Shown here piece after piece: positions 17,777 through 26,043 of a stretch of 57,821 bases of DNA. The notes under the pieces were generated by a model that was not told the origin of the DNA, did not search any database, and saw nothing but the letters and a program-made list of their open reading frames with translations. Origin of the DNA: Nocardia neocaledoniensis (lineage in GTDB: Bacteria; Actinomycetota; Actinomycetes; Mycobacteriales; Mycobacteriaceae). The translations under genes were made by a program, and so were the position numbers. The first letter of the stretch is position 1. Every line of letters starts with the position of its first letter. The stretch is taken from the NCBI RefSeq assembly GCF_029868625.1, contig NZ_JARWOJ010000309.1, forward strand, positions 1-57,821. The letters run 5' to 3'.

Positions 17777-18970
17777 TCATGACGCAGCCCCGTCCTGAGC
17801 CGCCGCGCCGACGGGATTCGGAATGAGCACGCCCGCCAAATCCGGCAACCGCACCCCCACGACCCGGCCGGCCTCGGCCTCGAAGTGGCCGGGCACGTCG
17901 GCGGCCAGGTCCACGGACAGCCCGTCGACCGCGAGCACCACCCGGGTCGAGGCGCCACGCCAGACCACACTGGACACGGTGGCGCGCAAGGCGTCCCGCT
18001 CCCCCACCGCGCCGACCGTCACGGTATGCGGGCGGATGCAGAGCAGCGCGGGATCGTCGGGCGCCCAGTCGGCGCGACCGACGCCGGGCCGGGGAGCCTC
18101 CGCGCGCAGGGTTCGGGTGCCTGCGGTGACCAGCGCGGCGGTGCCGGTGATGTGATTCACCGTGCACGGCACCAGATTCGCGCCGCCGAGGAACGCGGCC
18201 GTGAAGTCGGTGGGCGGCCGCTGCCACAGGTTCTCGGCGGTGTCGATGTCGACCAGCCGCGAGTCACGCATGACGGCGATCCGGTCGGCCAGGGCCAGCG
18301 CCTCGGCCTGGTCATGGGTGACATACAGCATCGCCGTGTCGGGCAGGGCCTTGCGTAGCTGCTGCAGCTCGCCGAGCATCGAGTGCCGCAGCTGCGCGTC
18401 GAGCGCGGCGAGCGGTTCGTCGAGCAGCAGCACCTTGGGGCGGATGGCGAGCGCGCGGGCGATCGCCACTCGCTGCTGCTGACCACCGGACAGCTCGCGG
18501 GGCAGCCGCTTCGCATATCCGGCCATCCCGACCATGTCCAGCGCCTCGGTGACCCGCGCGTCGATCTCACCGCGCGGGACCCGGTGCGATTTCAGCCCGA
18601 AGGCCACATTGCTGTGCACGGTCATGTGCGGGAACAGCGCGTAGGACTGGACGACGACCCCGATCCCCCGCTTCGCCGGCGAGAGATCGGTGACATCGCG
18701 CCCACCCAGCCGGACCGCGCCCGAGGTGGGCCGGACGAAGCCGGCCAGCGCCTTGAGCGCGGTCGACTTGCCCGACCCACTCGGGCCGAGGAGCGCGACG
18801 GTCTCGCCGACGGCGACGCGCAGCGTGAAATCGGCCAGCGCGACGGCGGCCTTGCGGCCCCTGCCGTAGCTGACCCCGACCCGGTCGAACACGATCGCGG
18901 GCTCGTTCGTCGTGGCCGTCCCGGCGGAGGCGGCGGTAGCGGACTTCATGCGGACTTCACCGTCGGACAT
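17777..18970 (-). CDS. AEP ABC transporter ATP-binding protein (PhnT-like)
   Basis: A 397-residue ATPase. Walker A is GPSGSGKST, the Q-loop VVQSYALFPHMTV, the signature LSGGQQQRVAIARAL, Walker B VLLLDEPLAALD, and the switch histidine lies in YVTHDQ. After the ATPase domain a TOBE-type C-terminal region follows, with CIRPHTVTVGAVG. These features fit the CUT1/Pot/Fe-type ATPases that include PhnT. ATG at 18970 is preferred over TTG at 18976. It lies 28 bp after the substrate-binding protein gene. Confidence 0.92.
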   Translation of the reverse strand: MSDGEVRMKSATAASAGTATTNEPAIVFDRVGVSYGRGRKAAVALADFTLRVAVGETVALLGPSGSGKSTALKALAGFVRPTSGAVRLGGRDVTDLSPAKRGIGVVVQSYALFPHMTVHSNVAFGLKSHRVPRGEIDARVTEALDMVGMAGYAKRLPRELSGGQQQRVAIARALAIRPKVLLLDEPLAALDAQLRHSMLGELQQLRKALPDTAMLYVTHDQAEALALADRIAVMRDSRLVDIDTAENLWQRPPTDFTAAFLGGANLVPCTVNHITGTAALVTAGTRTLRAEAPRPGVGRADWAPDDPALLCIRPHTVTVGAVGERDALRATVSSVVWRGASTRVVLAVDGLSVDLAADVPGHFEAEAGRVVGVRLPDLAGVLIPNPVGAAAQDGAAS

Positions 18971-18998
18971 CGTCAACTCCCTTGTCGCAGCGCCGGTG

Positions 18999-20045
18999 TC
19001 AGCTGCCGGTGGCCTTCTGGTACGCCGCGAGATCGGCGTCCAGCTCGGTCAGTACCTTGTTCCAGTCGACCGGAACGACCTCGACACCCTTGATGGTGGC
19101 GGCCGGACCGCCCTCGGCGGGTGCGGCGACATCGGTGCGGGCGGACACGGCGAAGGCCTCGGGGCCGAGCTTGCTCTGCGCGTCGGGGGCGAGCAGGAAG
19201 CTCATCAGCTTCGCGGCGTCGTCCTTGTGCGGCGCGCCCTTGGCCAGGCCCATCATGTAGGGCACCGACACGGTGGAACGCTTGCCGTCGGCGACCGGGA
19301 AGAACACCGAGAACTTCGAGCCCTTCTCCTTGACCGTGGTCAGGTTCATCTGCACGTCGCCGTTGGCGATCAGCAGCTCACCCTTGTCGACCTTGGCCTG
19401 CAGCTTGCCGGTGGACGAGGACGGCCCGACGTTGTTGGCCTGCAACGCGGTCAGGTAGTCCAGCGCGCCCTGCTTGCCGCGCAGCTGCTGGAGCAGCACG
19501 AGCACCGCGGTGCCGTCACCGGCCTGGCCGGGCGTGGAGTACTGCAGCTTGCCCTTGTACTCCGGCTTCAGCAGGTCGTCCCAGGTCAGCGCCGAGGCGT
19601 CGACCGCGGGGTTGGCGATGAAGCACAGGTAGTTGTTGGCCATCGTCACGAAGGTGCCGTCGGCGTCCTTGTCGGTGACCGGGATCGCGGCGGTGTCGAT
19701 GCCGCTGGGCTGCAGCAGGCCCGACTGCTTGGCCTTCTGGATGAACGGCGGCAGGGTCACCACCACGTCGGCCTGCGGGTTGGACTGCTCCTTGTCGACC
19801 CGGTTGACCACCTCGCCCGAGCCCGCCTCCACCAGGTTGACCGCGATGCCGGTCTCCTTGGTGAACTCGTCGAACCGGTTCTTGTACCAGCCGCCGACAC
19901 CGTCGGCGGAGTACACGGTGACGGTCTTGCCGTCCGCGGATTCGGTGCCGGTGCCACCACAGGCCGCGGTGAACGCGACGGCGGTGACCCCGGCCAGCAG
20001 CAGCGCGGCCCTGGACAGGCGGCGCGCGGTGAAGGAAGTACGCAC
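18999..20045 (-). CDS. AEP-binding lipoprotein (PhnS-like)
   Basis: A 348-residue extracellular solute-binding protein. The N-terminus RRLSRAALLLAGVTAVAFTAACGG is a lipoprotein signal with Cys29 as the modified residue. The mature part is a type 2 periplasmic-binding protein (TVYSADGVGGWYKNRFDEFTKETGI..., PQADVVVTLPPFIQKAKQSGLL), the architecture of 2-aminoethylphosphonate and Fe(III)-type binding proteins. Assignment to phosphonate rests on the neighbouring hydrolase, oxidase and regulator. It begins at GTG with a weak ribosome-binding site, 91 bp after the hydrolase gene. Confidence 0.88.
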   Translation of the reverse strand: MRTSFTARRLSRAALLLAGVTAVAFTAACGGTGTESADGKTVTVYSADGVGGWYKNRFDEFTKETGIAVNLVEAGSGEVVNRVDKEQSNPQADVVVTLPPFIQKAKQSGLLQPSGIDTAAIPVTDKDADGTFVTMANNYLCFIANPAVDASALTWDDLLKPEYKGKLQYSTPGQAGDGTAVLVLLQQLRGKQGALDYLTALQANNVGPSSSTGKLQAKVDKGELLIANGDVQMNLTTVKEKGSKFSVFFPVADGKRSTVSVPYMMGLAKGAPHKDDAAKLMSFLLAPDAQSKLGPEAFAVSARTDVAAPAEGGPAATIKGVEVVPVDWNKVLTELDADLAAYQKATGS

Positions 20046-20136
20046 GATTACAGCAACTTTCGTCTCGATGTCGAGGGGAATCGCAGGGACGGTGGATCGC
20101 AGGAGGAACGCCGCGGCGGGGTACCGCGACGCGAGT

Positions 20137-20832
20137 TCAGTGGGCCTGGACCAGCGCGGGGAAATCGGCGACCGAGGCGACGACGTGCGTCGCGCCCGCC
20201 CCGCGCAGCTGCTCCTCGGTGTGCGCGCCGGTGAGCGTGCCCGCGACGATGCCCGCGCCCGCGGCGAGGCCGGTCGCGATGTCGCTGGTGGTGTCGCCGA
20301 GCACGGCGATCCGGTCGACGGCGTCGACGCCCAGGCGCAGCGCGGCGGTGAGCACCATGTCCGGGAACGGACGGCCGCGGCCTGCGTCCGACGGCGCGAG
20401 CGTGAGGTCGACCAGGTCGGTCCAGCCGAGTGCGGCGAGCAGCTTGTCCTGGGTGCCGCGGCTGAAACCGGTGGTCAGCGCCACCCGCACGCCCGCGTCG
20501 CGCAGCGCCGTGATCGCCTCGACGGCACCGGGAATCGGCGCGATGTCAGCGTCGTCGACGAGCGCGTCGTAGGCCGCCTCGAACGCCAGATTGGCCGCCT
20601 GCGCGCGGTCCTCGTCACCGAGCAGGGCCCGGAACACCTCGATCTTGGACTGGCCCATGGTGTCGACGACGTAGCGGCGGGCCTCGTCGCGACGCGGGCC
20701 CTCGGCCTCGATCCCGGCGGCGGTCGCCGCCTCCTCGAAGGCGCGCAGCACCAGGCCGCCGTCGGCCACGGTGGTCCCGGCCATATCGAGAACCGCGAGC
20801 TGAATCGTGTTGTCCGGCACGGTCTTCCTCAC
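20137..20832 (-). CDS. Phosphonatase-like HAD hydrolase (TIGR03351 type)
   Basis: A 231-residue HAD enzyme close to PhnX, which cleaves phosphonoacetaldehyde to acetaldehyde and phosphate. It has the distinctive DMAGT nucleophile motif (Asp16), a cap-domain lysine in MGQSK (Lys63) matching the Schiff-base lysine of phosphonatase, arginine instead of lysine before the acidic motif (GRGRPFPDM, about 151-159), and GDTTSD (179-184). These are the features of the PhnX-like family that associates with FAD oxidoreductases rather than the PhnW transaminase. The GTG start overlaps the FAD-oxidase stop (GTGA), so the two are translationally coupled. Confidence 0.92.
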   Translation of the reverse strand: MRKTVPDNTIQLAVLDMAGTTVADGGLVLRAFEEAATAAGIEAEGPRRDEARRYVVDTMGQSKIEVFRALLGDEDRAQAANLAFEAAYDALVDDADIAPIPGAVEAITALRDAGVRVALTTGFSRGTQDKLLAALGWTDLVDLTLAPSDAGRGRPFPDMVLTAALRLGVDAVDRIAVLGDTTSDIATGLAAGAGIVAGTLTGAHTEEQLRGAGATHVVASVADFPALVQAH

Positions 20833-21956
20833 AGTCCGAGCTGGTCGGCGGTTTGCTCGCCGATGGCGGGTCCGAGTGTCATGCCGCGCCCGCCGGGGCC
20901 GGTGACGACCCAGACGTTGGTGTCGGCACGCACCCGGGTGACGATGGCGTCGGGATCGACGCTCTGGCTGTAGACGCCGGCCCAGCGCCGCACGATGGGC
21001 GGCAGCTCGCGGCCGAGCAACTCCTCGGTGACCTCGGTGAGGTGCTCATAGGGCGCCTCGTCGACGTCGAAGGCGAACGGCTCGGTGTACTCGTGCGTGT
21101 CACCGATGGTCAGGCCGCCGTGCAGGCGCTGCACGCACAGCAGCTGCATCTTGTGCTCGGCGGCCGTGGCGGTCTGGGATTGTTCCGCGGCGAGCGAGTC
21201 CACCTCGGCGCCGGCGAAACCCGGGTAGTAGCGGAAGCTGTCGCCATCGGCGATCGCGGTGGTCAGCGACTCGCCCAGCGGTGCGGTCTGCATCATCTGC
21301 AGGCGAACCCGGCGCACCGGCAGGTCGCCGGCGAGTTCGCGGGTGAGTCCCGAGTGCGCCGCGCCGGGGCAGTGCACGACGAGATCGGCCTCGTGCCTGC
21401 GGCCCTGGTCGTCGAGGACGACGGCGCCCGATCCGGTGTCGAGCACCGAGCGCGCCTCGGTGCCCTCGTGGAAGGTGTAGCGACCACTCGCGGCCATATG
21501 GGCGCGCAGCGCGGGCAGCGCCTGACGCGACTCGACGGCGGCGTCGGTCGAGCAGTGCAGTCCCGCGAGGTATGTGCCGCGCAGCGCGGGGTTGAGCGCG
21601 CGCACCTGGTCGGGCTCGAGCAGGGCGAAGCCACGATCGGTCGCGGTCGGCCCCGCCGCGGCGGCTTCGGCGACCGCGAGCTCGGCGGGCGTGCGGACCA
21701 GCGTGATCGAACCCGCAGGACGGAAGCCGACACCGGCGACCCGGCCGCCGATCTCCTCCCACAGCTCGCGCGACCGCAGGGTCAGCTCGAGCTCACCCGC
21801 CGCCCGTCCGGACACCCAGACCAGACCGAAATTGCGGACCGTCGCACCACGGGCCTCCCGCTCGCGTTCGAGCTGGACGACCTCGTGCCCACGGGCGATC
21901 GCCGCCCAGGCGTGTGCGGTGCCGAGTATCCCTCCACCGATGATGACCAATCGCAT
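20829..21956 (-). CDS. FAD-dependent AEP oxidoreductase (TIGR03364 type)
   Basis: A 375-residue DAO-family flavoprotein. The dinucleotide-binding motif is VIIGGGILG (4-12), followed by the EREREARGATVRNFG region for flavin binding and a C-terminal VVTGPGGRGMTLGPAIGE segment typical of glycine/sarcosine oxidase relatives. In this family and gene context it oxidatively deaminates or dealkylates aminoethylphosphonates to the aldehyde consumed by the coupled phosphonatase-like hydrolase. The exact substrate (AEP, N-methyl-AEP or 1-hydroxy-AEP) cannot be told from sequence. ATG at 21956. It is first in the operon and divergent from the GntR regulator. Confidence 0.9.
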   Translation of the reverse strand: MRLVIIGGGILGTAHAWAAIARGHEVVQLEREREARGATVRNFGLVWVSGRAAGELELTLRSRELWEEIGGRVAGVGFRPAGSITLVRTPAELAVAEAAAAGPTATDRGFALLEPDQVRALNPALRGTYLAGLHCSTDAAVESRQALPALRAHMAASGRYTFHEGTEARSVLDTGSGAVVLDDQGRRHEADLVVHCPGAAHSGLTRELAGDLPVRRVRLQMMQTAPLGESLTTAIADGDSFRYYPGFAGAEVDSLAAEQSQTATAAEHKMQLLCVQRLHGGLTIGDTHEYTEPFAFDVDEAPYEHLTEVTEELLGRELPPIVRRWAGVYSQSVDPDAIVTRVRADTNVWVVTGPGGRGMTLGPAIGEQTADQLGL

Positions 21957-21975
21957 GGCACCGATACTGACAAAT

Positions 21976-21985
21976 GGTCTAGACC
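21976..21985. promoter_or_regulatory. GntR/HutC-type operator, distal to the regulator gene
   Basis: GGTCTAGACC is a perfect 10-bp palindrome 20 bp upstream of the FAD-oxidase ATG. It matches the TGGTCTAGACCA-type core used by HutC-subfamily GntR repressors. The second copy at 22019-22036 differs at the central bases. Confidence 0.7.
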
Positions 21986-22018
21986 GATGGGTGTGGCCCG
22001 AGCGAACGCTGGGTTAAC

Positions 22019-22036
22019 AATTGGTATAGACCAATT
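22019..22036. promoter_or_regulatory. GntR/HutC-type operator next to the regulator gene
   Basis: AATTGGTATAGACCAATT has perfect 7-bp arms around ATAG. It sits just upstream of the GntR start codons, and its centre is 47 bp from the first operator. Autoregulation and control of the divergent phosphonate operon are inferred. Confidence 0.7.
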
Positions 22037-22052
22037 CATGTACGCTGGGGCC

Positions 22053-22778
22053 ATGGACGCGCCGACCACGACGACCCGAGTTCCCAAGGTCTTCCTCGTT
22101 CGCACCGAGATCGACGCCATCCTGGCCGAACTCGACGAAGGCGACCCGGTGCCATCGGAACGCGACCTCGCCGCCAGGTTCGGCGTCGCTCGCGAGACGG
22201 TGCGCCAGGCACTGCGAGAGCTGTTGGTGGAGGGCAGGATTCGCCGCCGGGGCCGGGGCACCGTCGTCTCCAGGCCGAAGCTCACCCAGCCGTTGTCGCT
22301 GCGCTCCTACACCGAGGGCGCGCTCAGCCTCGGCCGCACACCGGGCCGCATCGTCGTCACCTGGGAGGACGTCCCCGCCGACGCGGAGACCGCCACCGAC
22401 CTGGAACTGGAACCCGGCACGCGGGTGATGCATCTGGAACGCGTGCTGCTCGCCGACGGCGAGCGCATCGGACTGGAGAGCACCTACCTGCCCCTGCACC
22501 GCTTCGCCGGCCTGCGCGGCGGCTACGACCCGACCACCTCGCTGTACGCGGCGATCCGCGCGACCGGCGTCGAATTCGCCGGTGCGCGAGAGCGGATCGA
22601 GACCGTACTCGCCGCGCCGCGAGAGGCGGGTCTGCTCGAATGCACGACGGCGCTGCCGATGCTGCTGCTGCACCGGCGAAGCGTCGACGCGAACGGAGCG
22701 CCCATCGAGCGGGTGCGCTCGCTGTACCGGGGTGACAGGATCGCCTTCGAGGCGCTGCTGTCACCCGAGCACACGTGA
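22053..22778 (+). CDS. GntR-family (HutC subfamily) regulator of the phosphonate operon
   Basis: A 241-residue protein: N-terminal winged HTH (about 10-75, GDPVPSERDLAARFGVARETVRQALRELLVEGRIRRRGRGTVV), then a UTRA effector domain (about 90-235, with DLELEPGTRVMHLERVLLADGERIGLESTYLP). ATG at 22053 is used; ATG at 22038 is an alternative that starts right after the operator. It is divergent from the FAD-oxidase gene with two operator-like palindromes between them. The ligand is probably AEP or a related phosphonate, by context. It ends 5 bp before a convergent DUF4254 gene. Confidence 0.92.
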   Translation: MDAPTTTTRVPKVFLVRTEIDAILAELDEGDPVPSERDLAARFGVARETVRQALRELLVEGRIRRRGRGTVVSRPKLTQPLSLRSYTEGALSLGRTPGRIVVTWEDVPADAETATDLELEPGTRVMHLERVLLADGERIGLESTYLPLHRFAGLRGGYDPTTSLYAAIRATGVEFAGARERIETVLAAPREAGLLECTTALPMLLLHRRSVDANGAPIERVRSLYRGDRIAFEALLSPEHT

Positions 22779-22783
22779 GATGA

Positions 22784-23227
22784 CTACTGCTCCGGCAGCC
22801 TTCGCCGCCCGCCTGCCACATCGGTGACGAGGTCGGTATAGCCGTCGACCAGCTCGGCGAGGTGGTACCAGTGCTTGTGCGTGCTGTCGCTGCGCACCCC
22901 GTCGAGATCGATGGCCTGGTTGGCATCGACCCAGCTGCGCGCCATCCGGTCGACCACGGCGCCGAGGCTCTCCGTGTGCAGCGACGCGCCACTGCGGTGC
23001 AGCGGGATCTCCTGCACGATCCAGTCGTTGATATCGTCGACGAGTTCGCTGCGGCGGCAGTCGATCTCGGCGATCAGCGCGGCGTCACGCACCTGTGCGC
23101 GCCGCTCGTGCAGCTCGGCGAGCGCATGCGCTGAGCGCAACAATTCACGGTCCTGAAAACGCCTGCCCTGGAATGCGCACAACAATTGCGGCGCAGTCGG
23201 CAGTACCCCCATCACCGGCGCGCTCAT
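22784..23227 (-). CDS. DUF4254 protein, copy 1
   Basis: A 147-residue soluble, mostly helical protein of the DUF4254 family. It has the N-terminal ELLRSAHALAELHERR helix, CRRSELVDDINDWIVQEIP, the TESLGAVVDRMARSWVDANQA helix, and WYHLAELVDGYTDLVTDVAGGRRRLPEQ at the end. The C-terminal HLAELVDGYTDLVTDV segment matches the DDLADSYQRLVDDL segment of the second copy at 25388-25879. No enzymatic motif is seen. Function is unknown. The gene is divergent from the Scr1-type regulator, with a 280-bp gap that contains a palindrome. Confidence 0.85.
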   Translation of the reverse strand: MSAPVMGVLPTAPQLLCAFQGRRFQDRELLRSAHALAELHERRAQVRDAALIAEIDCRRSELVDDINDWIVQEIPLHRSGASLHTESLGAVVDRMARSWVDANQAIDLDGVRSDSTHKHWYHLAELVDGYTDLVTDVAGGRRRLPEQ

Positions 23228-23359
23228 CGCAACGCCCCGAATTCACCCGACACCCAAGATTTGTGTACCAACATGATTGGCTCTCGATTCGGTTATCCCG
23301 GTCTTCTGTTCGGCTTGCTCGCAACCAGGCTAACTGGATCATGCTCGCTCCCATAGCGA

Positions 23360-23375
23360 AACGCAAGATTGCGTT
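23360..23375. promoter_or_regulatory. AACGCAA palindrome between DUF4254 and the XRE gene
   Basis: AACGCAA-GA-TTGCGTT is a perfect 7+2+7 inverted repeat in the 280-bp gap. It is 132 bp before the XRE start and 132 bp after the DUF4254 start. Nearly the same half-sites recur upstream of the small exported protein at 28129-28144. Confidence 0.5.
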
Positions 23376-23507
23376 GTCACTCCTGCAGTAAAGCCACCCT
23401 GACAGAACCTGTGGTCACATCGAGCCCATCCGGGCCGATCGCGTGACATCCGGGCCGCACAGCGCAATAATGCGAATCACCAAGCGCGCCAGAGGCGAAG
23501 GGGAACC

Positions 23508-24389
23508 ATGGCAGGCAAGCGCACGACACTGACCGTCCGGCTCCGTCGGCTCGCCGCGATGCTCCGCGAGTTGCGCGAAAGCGCCGGGCTCACCAAGGAA
23601 GATGTCAGCGCTCGAACCGGCATCAACGTCACCACGCTCTATCGCATCGAAATGGCGCAGGCCCGCCCGCAGCGCCGCACCCTCGGCGCGATGCTCGACC
23701 TGTACCAGGTCACCGACAAAACGCGCGAAGAAGCGCTGAGCCTGCTCACCGACGCACTCAAACCAGGGATGTCACACGCCTACGAAGGCGCGCTCTCCGA
23801 TGTCTACGCCACCTACATCAACTTCGAGGCGGAAGCACTTTCCGCGCGCCAGTACCAGACATCGACGGTGCCCGGCCTGCTGCAGACCTTCGACTACGCC
23901 GCAGCGGTGATCGACACCTCGATGCCGCGCCTGGACGCGTCGGTGATGGAGAGCAGGGCCAAGGCCAGGATGGACCGCGCGGTCAACCTGACCAAGGACG
24001 ACCCGCTCGAGCTCTGGGTGGTGATGGACGAGGCGGCGATCCGCAGGGTCGTCGGCGGCCCGGCCACCATGATCGGCCAGCTCGACCGGCTGCTGCTCGA
24101 GACCAAGCGCAAGAACGTGATCCTGCAGGTACTGCCGTTCGACGCGGGCGCGCACCCCGGCATGGCCGGTTCGTTCACCCTGCTCGATTTCCGCAATCCG
24201 GTCGACCCCGAGCTGGTGTACGTGGAGAGCATGTCGGTGCACGATCTGGTGGAGGGCCATTCCGAGATCCGCCGGTTCGGCGTGATCTTCGACCAGCTGC
24301 GCGCGATGGCGCTGAGCCCGCGCGACTCCGCGGCACTGATCCAGCAGGCGCGCGACGACATCGCCGCGCGCGCCGAGCGGCAGAAGTAG
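23508..24389 (+). CDS. Scr1-type XRE regulator (DUF5753 effector domain)
   Basis: A 293-residue protein: N-terminal XRE helix-turn-helix (about 10-70; RLAAMLRELRESAGLTKEDVSARTGINVTTLYRIEMAQ) followed by the Scr1/DUF5753 domain (about 100-280; YINFEAEALSARQYQTSTVPGLLQTFDYA, WVVMDEAAIRR, RKNVILQVLPFDAGAHPGMAGSFTLLDF, LVYVES). In streptomycetes and relatives such regulators usually sit next to a small DUF397 gene; none is found here. ATG at 23508, preceded by AGGGGAACC. It ends 3 bp from the convergent thioesterase stop. Confidence 0.92.
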   Translation: MAGKRTTLTVRLRRLAAMLRELRESAGLTKEDVSARTGINVTTLYRIEMAQARPQRRTLGAMLDLYQVTDKTREEALSLLTDALKPGMSHAYEGALSDVYATYINFEAEALSARQYQTSTVPGLLQTFDYAAAVIDTSMPRLDASVMESRAKARMDRAVNLTKDDPLELWVVMDEAAIRRVVGGPATMIGQLDRLLLETKRKNVILQVLPFDAGAHPGMAGSFTLLDFRNPVDPELVYVESMSVHDLVEGHSEIRRFGVIFDQLRAMALSPRDSAALIQQARDDIAARAERQK

Positions 24390-24392
24390 CGC

Positions 24393-25334
24393 TCAGCGGA
24401 CCGATCGCGCCTGCGCATCGGCCGCTGCCGACGCCAGCACCTCGGCGATCGCCGGCATGCATGCCGGGTCGAGCAGCTCGTCGTGCGTGGCGTCGAGCAC
24501 GATCGCGGTGACGGTGCCCTCGACGTAGGGCCGCCAGTTCCGCAGTACCGCCGCCGGGTCCACCCCTGACCCGCGATTCGCGACGACGACCGTCATGTCG
24601 CCGGGCAGCGTCGCCGGAATGTGCCCGGCCGTCGCCCGCGCCATCGCCCCGGCCGCCGCGGCGATGCGGTCGATGTCGGCGCCGGTGAGCTCCACGGTTC
24701 CGGCGAGTGCGGACACGACGCGCGCGGCCGCCGCCTCGGCGGTGAGGTCGCCGGTGGCCGCACCGGTGCCGAACACCGGCCCGAACCTGGCCACCAGCTC
24801 CCCCGCGGATGGACCGGATCCCGCCACGGTGGCCCGCTCGGCAGGTGCGGTCACTGTCGATGCCCGGATTCCGGGATCGGCACCGAGCACGACGAGCCGC
24901 ACCCCCGCGCCCGCCGCGCCGAGCACGCAGGCGATCTCGTGCGCGACGAAGCCGCCCGCCGACCAGCCGACCAGCTGGTACGGACCGTGTGGCGAGATCC
25001 GCCGGATCTCGGTGACATACCGGGCGGCGTACTCGCCCACCGTGCGCGGTCGCGGTCCGTCGGCCTCCGGCGGCTGCAATCCGTAGACCGGAACGGCCGG
25101 GTCGATGTGTCCGAGCAGCGCGGCGAAGCTCCAGGCCGGTCCGGCCTCACCCGCCAGGCAGAACAGAGGCGCGCCGTCGACCGGGCCGCCGCGCGGGCGC
25201 AGGGGCAACACGACCGACAGTGCCGACGCGCCCGCTCGTCGGTCGCCGGCGGGCTCGACCGGACAGTCGTGCCGGTGCGGCCACGCGCACGCCGGGTCAT
25301 CCGGGGAACCGGACGCGTCGCCGTGAGTGCTCAC
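24393..25334 (-). CDS. Stand-alone thioesterase (NRPS/PKS TE-like)
   Basis: A 313-residue alpha/beta hydrolase resembling the thioesterase domain of peptide/polyketide synthases. PLFCLAGEAGPAWSFAALLGHIDPAVPVYGLQPPE is the typical start, the nucleophile Ser125 is in GWSAGG, and the histidine is in DATHDELL near the end. GTG at 25334 is used because the codons further upstream do not resemble the family. The N-terminal 40 residues are extra. No synthase is in the window, so it is a free-standing enzyme or the remnant of a larger cluster. It lies between two DUF4254 genes and converges on the Scr1-type regulator. Confidence 0.85.
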   Translation of the reverse strand: MSTHGDASGSPDDPACAWPHRHDCPVEPAGDRRAGASALSVVLPLRPRGGPVDGAPLFCLAGEAGPAWSFAALLGHIDPAVPVYGLQPPEADGPRPRTVGEYAARYVTEIRRISPHGPYQLVGWSAGGFVAHEIACVLGAAGAGVRLVVLGADPGIRASTVTAPAERATVAGSGPSAGELVARFGPVFGTGAATGDLTAEAAAARVVSALAGTVELTGADIDRIAAAAGAMARATAGHIPATLPGDMTVVVANRGSGVDPAAVLRNWRPYVEGTVTAIVLDATHDELLDPACMPAIAEVLASAAADAQARSVR

Positions 25335-25387
25335 ACCACAGGATACGTCGGGCGAAACAGGGATCGTGCCAACACTTTCCGGGGCTT

Positions 25388-25879
25388 TCAGTAGGTGTGG
25401 GCGGGCAGGCGGCGCACGCCGGCGCGCAGATCGTCGACCAGACGCTGATAGCTGTCGGCGAGGTCGTCGAGGCGCACCCACTCGTCGTAGTAGACCGCGT
25501 CGGGCGCCCCGGCCAGCGCGCCGAACGCCTGGGCACTGTGCCCGGCCATGCGGTCGACCAGCCCACCGAGCGTCTCGCAGTGCTCGTCGGCCGCGGCGAA
25601 GGGCACCGGCGCCGCCAGGATGACCCAGCGGTCGATGGCCCGCATCAGCCGGGTCCGCCGTCGCTCGAGCGCGGCCGACTCGCTCAGCGGCGTCCGCTCC
25701 CGCAGTTGGTGCAGCACGGCCAGTTCACCCGCGGCGTCCAGCAGGGGGTGGTCATCGTGTGGCAAACCACGGATCGCCGCGAGGATCAGATCGCGATCGG
25801 GCAGCAACGTCGCCGGTGCCGCGCGCCGCACCGCCTCGCGGGGCGCCGAACCGGCGACGTCATCGCGCGAAACCTTCAT
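25388..25879 (-). CDS. DUF4254 protein, copy 2
   Basis: A 163-residue DUF4254-type protein. It shares with copy 1 the layout of an N-terminal helix with acidic residues, RRRTRLMRAIDRWV, the HCETLGGLVDRMAGHSAQAF helix, and a C-terminal VRLDDLADSYQRLVDDLRAGVRRLPAHTY that aligns with HLAELVDGYTDLVTDVAGGRRRLPEQ. ATG at 25879 (MKVSRDD); the longer frame upstream is not protein-like. It is 53 bp upstream of the thioesterase gene on the same strand, so co-transcription is likely. Function is unknown. Confidence 0.83.
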   Translation of the reverse strand: MKVSRDDVAGSAPREAVRRAAPATLLPDRDLILAAIRGLPHDDHPLLDAAGELAVLHQLRERTPLSESAALERRRTRLMRAIDRWVILAAPVPFAAADEHCETLGGLVDRMAGHSAQAFGALAGAPDAVYYDEWVRLDDLADSYQRLVDDLRAGVRRLPAHTY

Positions 25880-26043
25880 CCGGCTACCTCCGATCAGGCA
25901 CGACACCACGGGTGCGGGTGTCCTCGTGTGCGGCGGAACGAGGCCGGTGCCGCGCGGGTCACGCGCCCCGGGCAATCATTCCGCCACCACTGTCCCGCAC
26001 ATCGTTGCCGGGCGGAAGGAAATCGGTCATTCCGCCTGCCCGG

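Noticed and set aside
16774..17970. 398-residue frame for the first phosphonate permease
   Set aside because: The first 100 codons overlap the ATPase gene and are not membrane-like; ATG at 17667 starts the permease.
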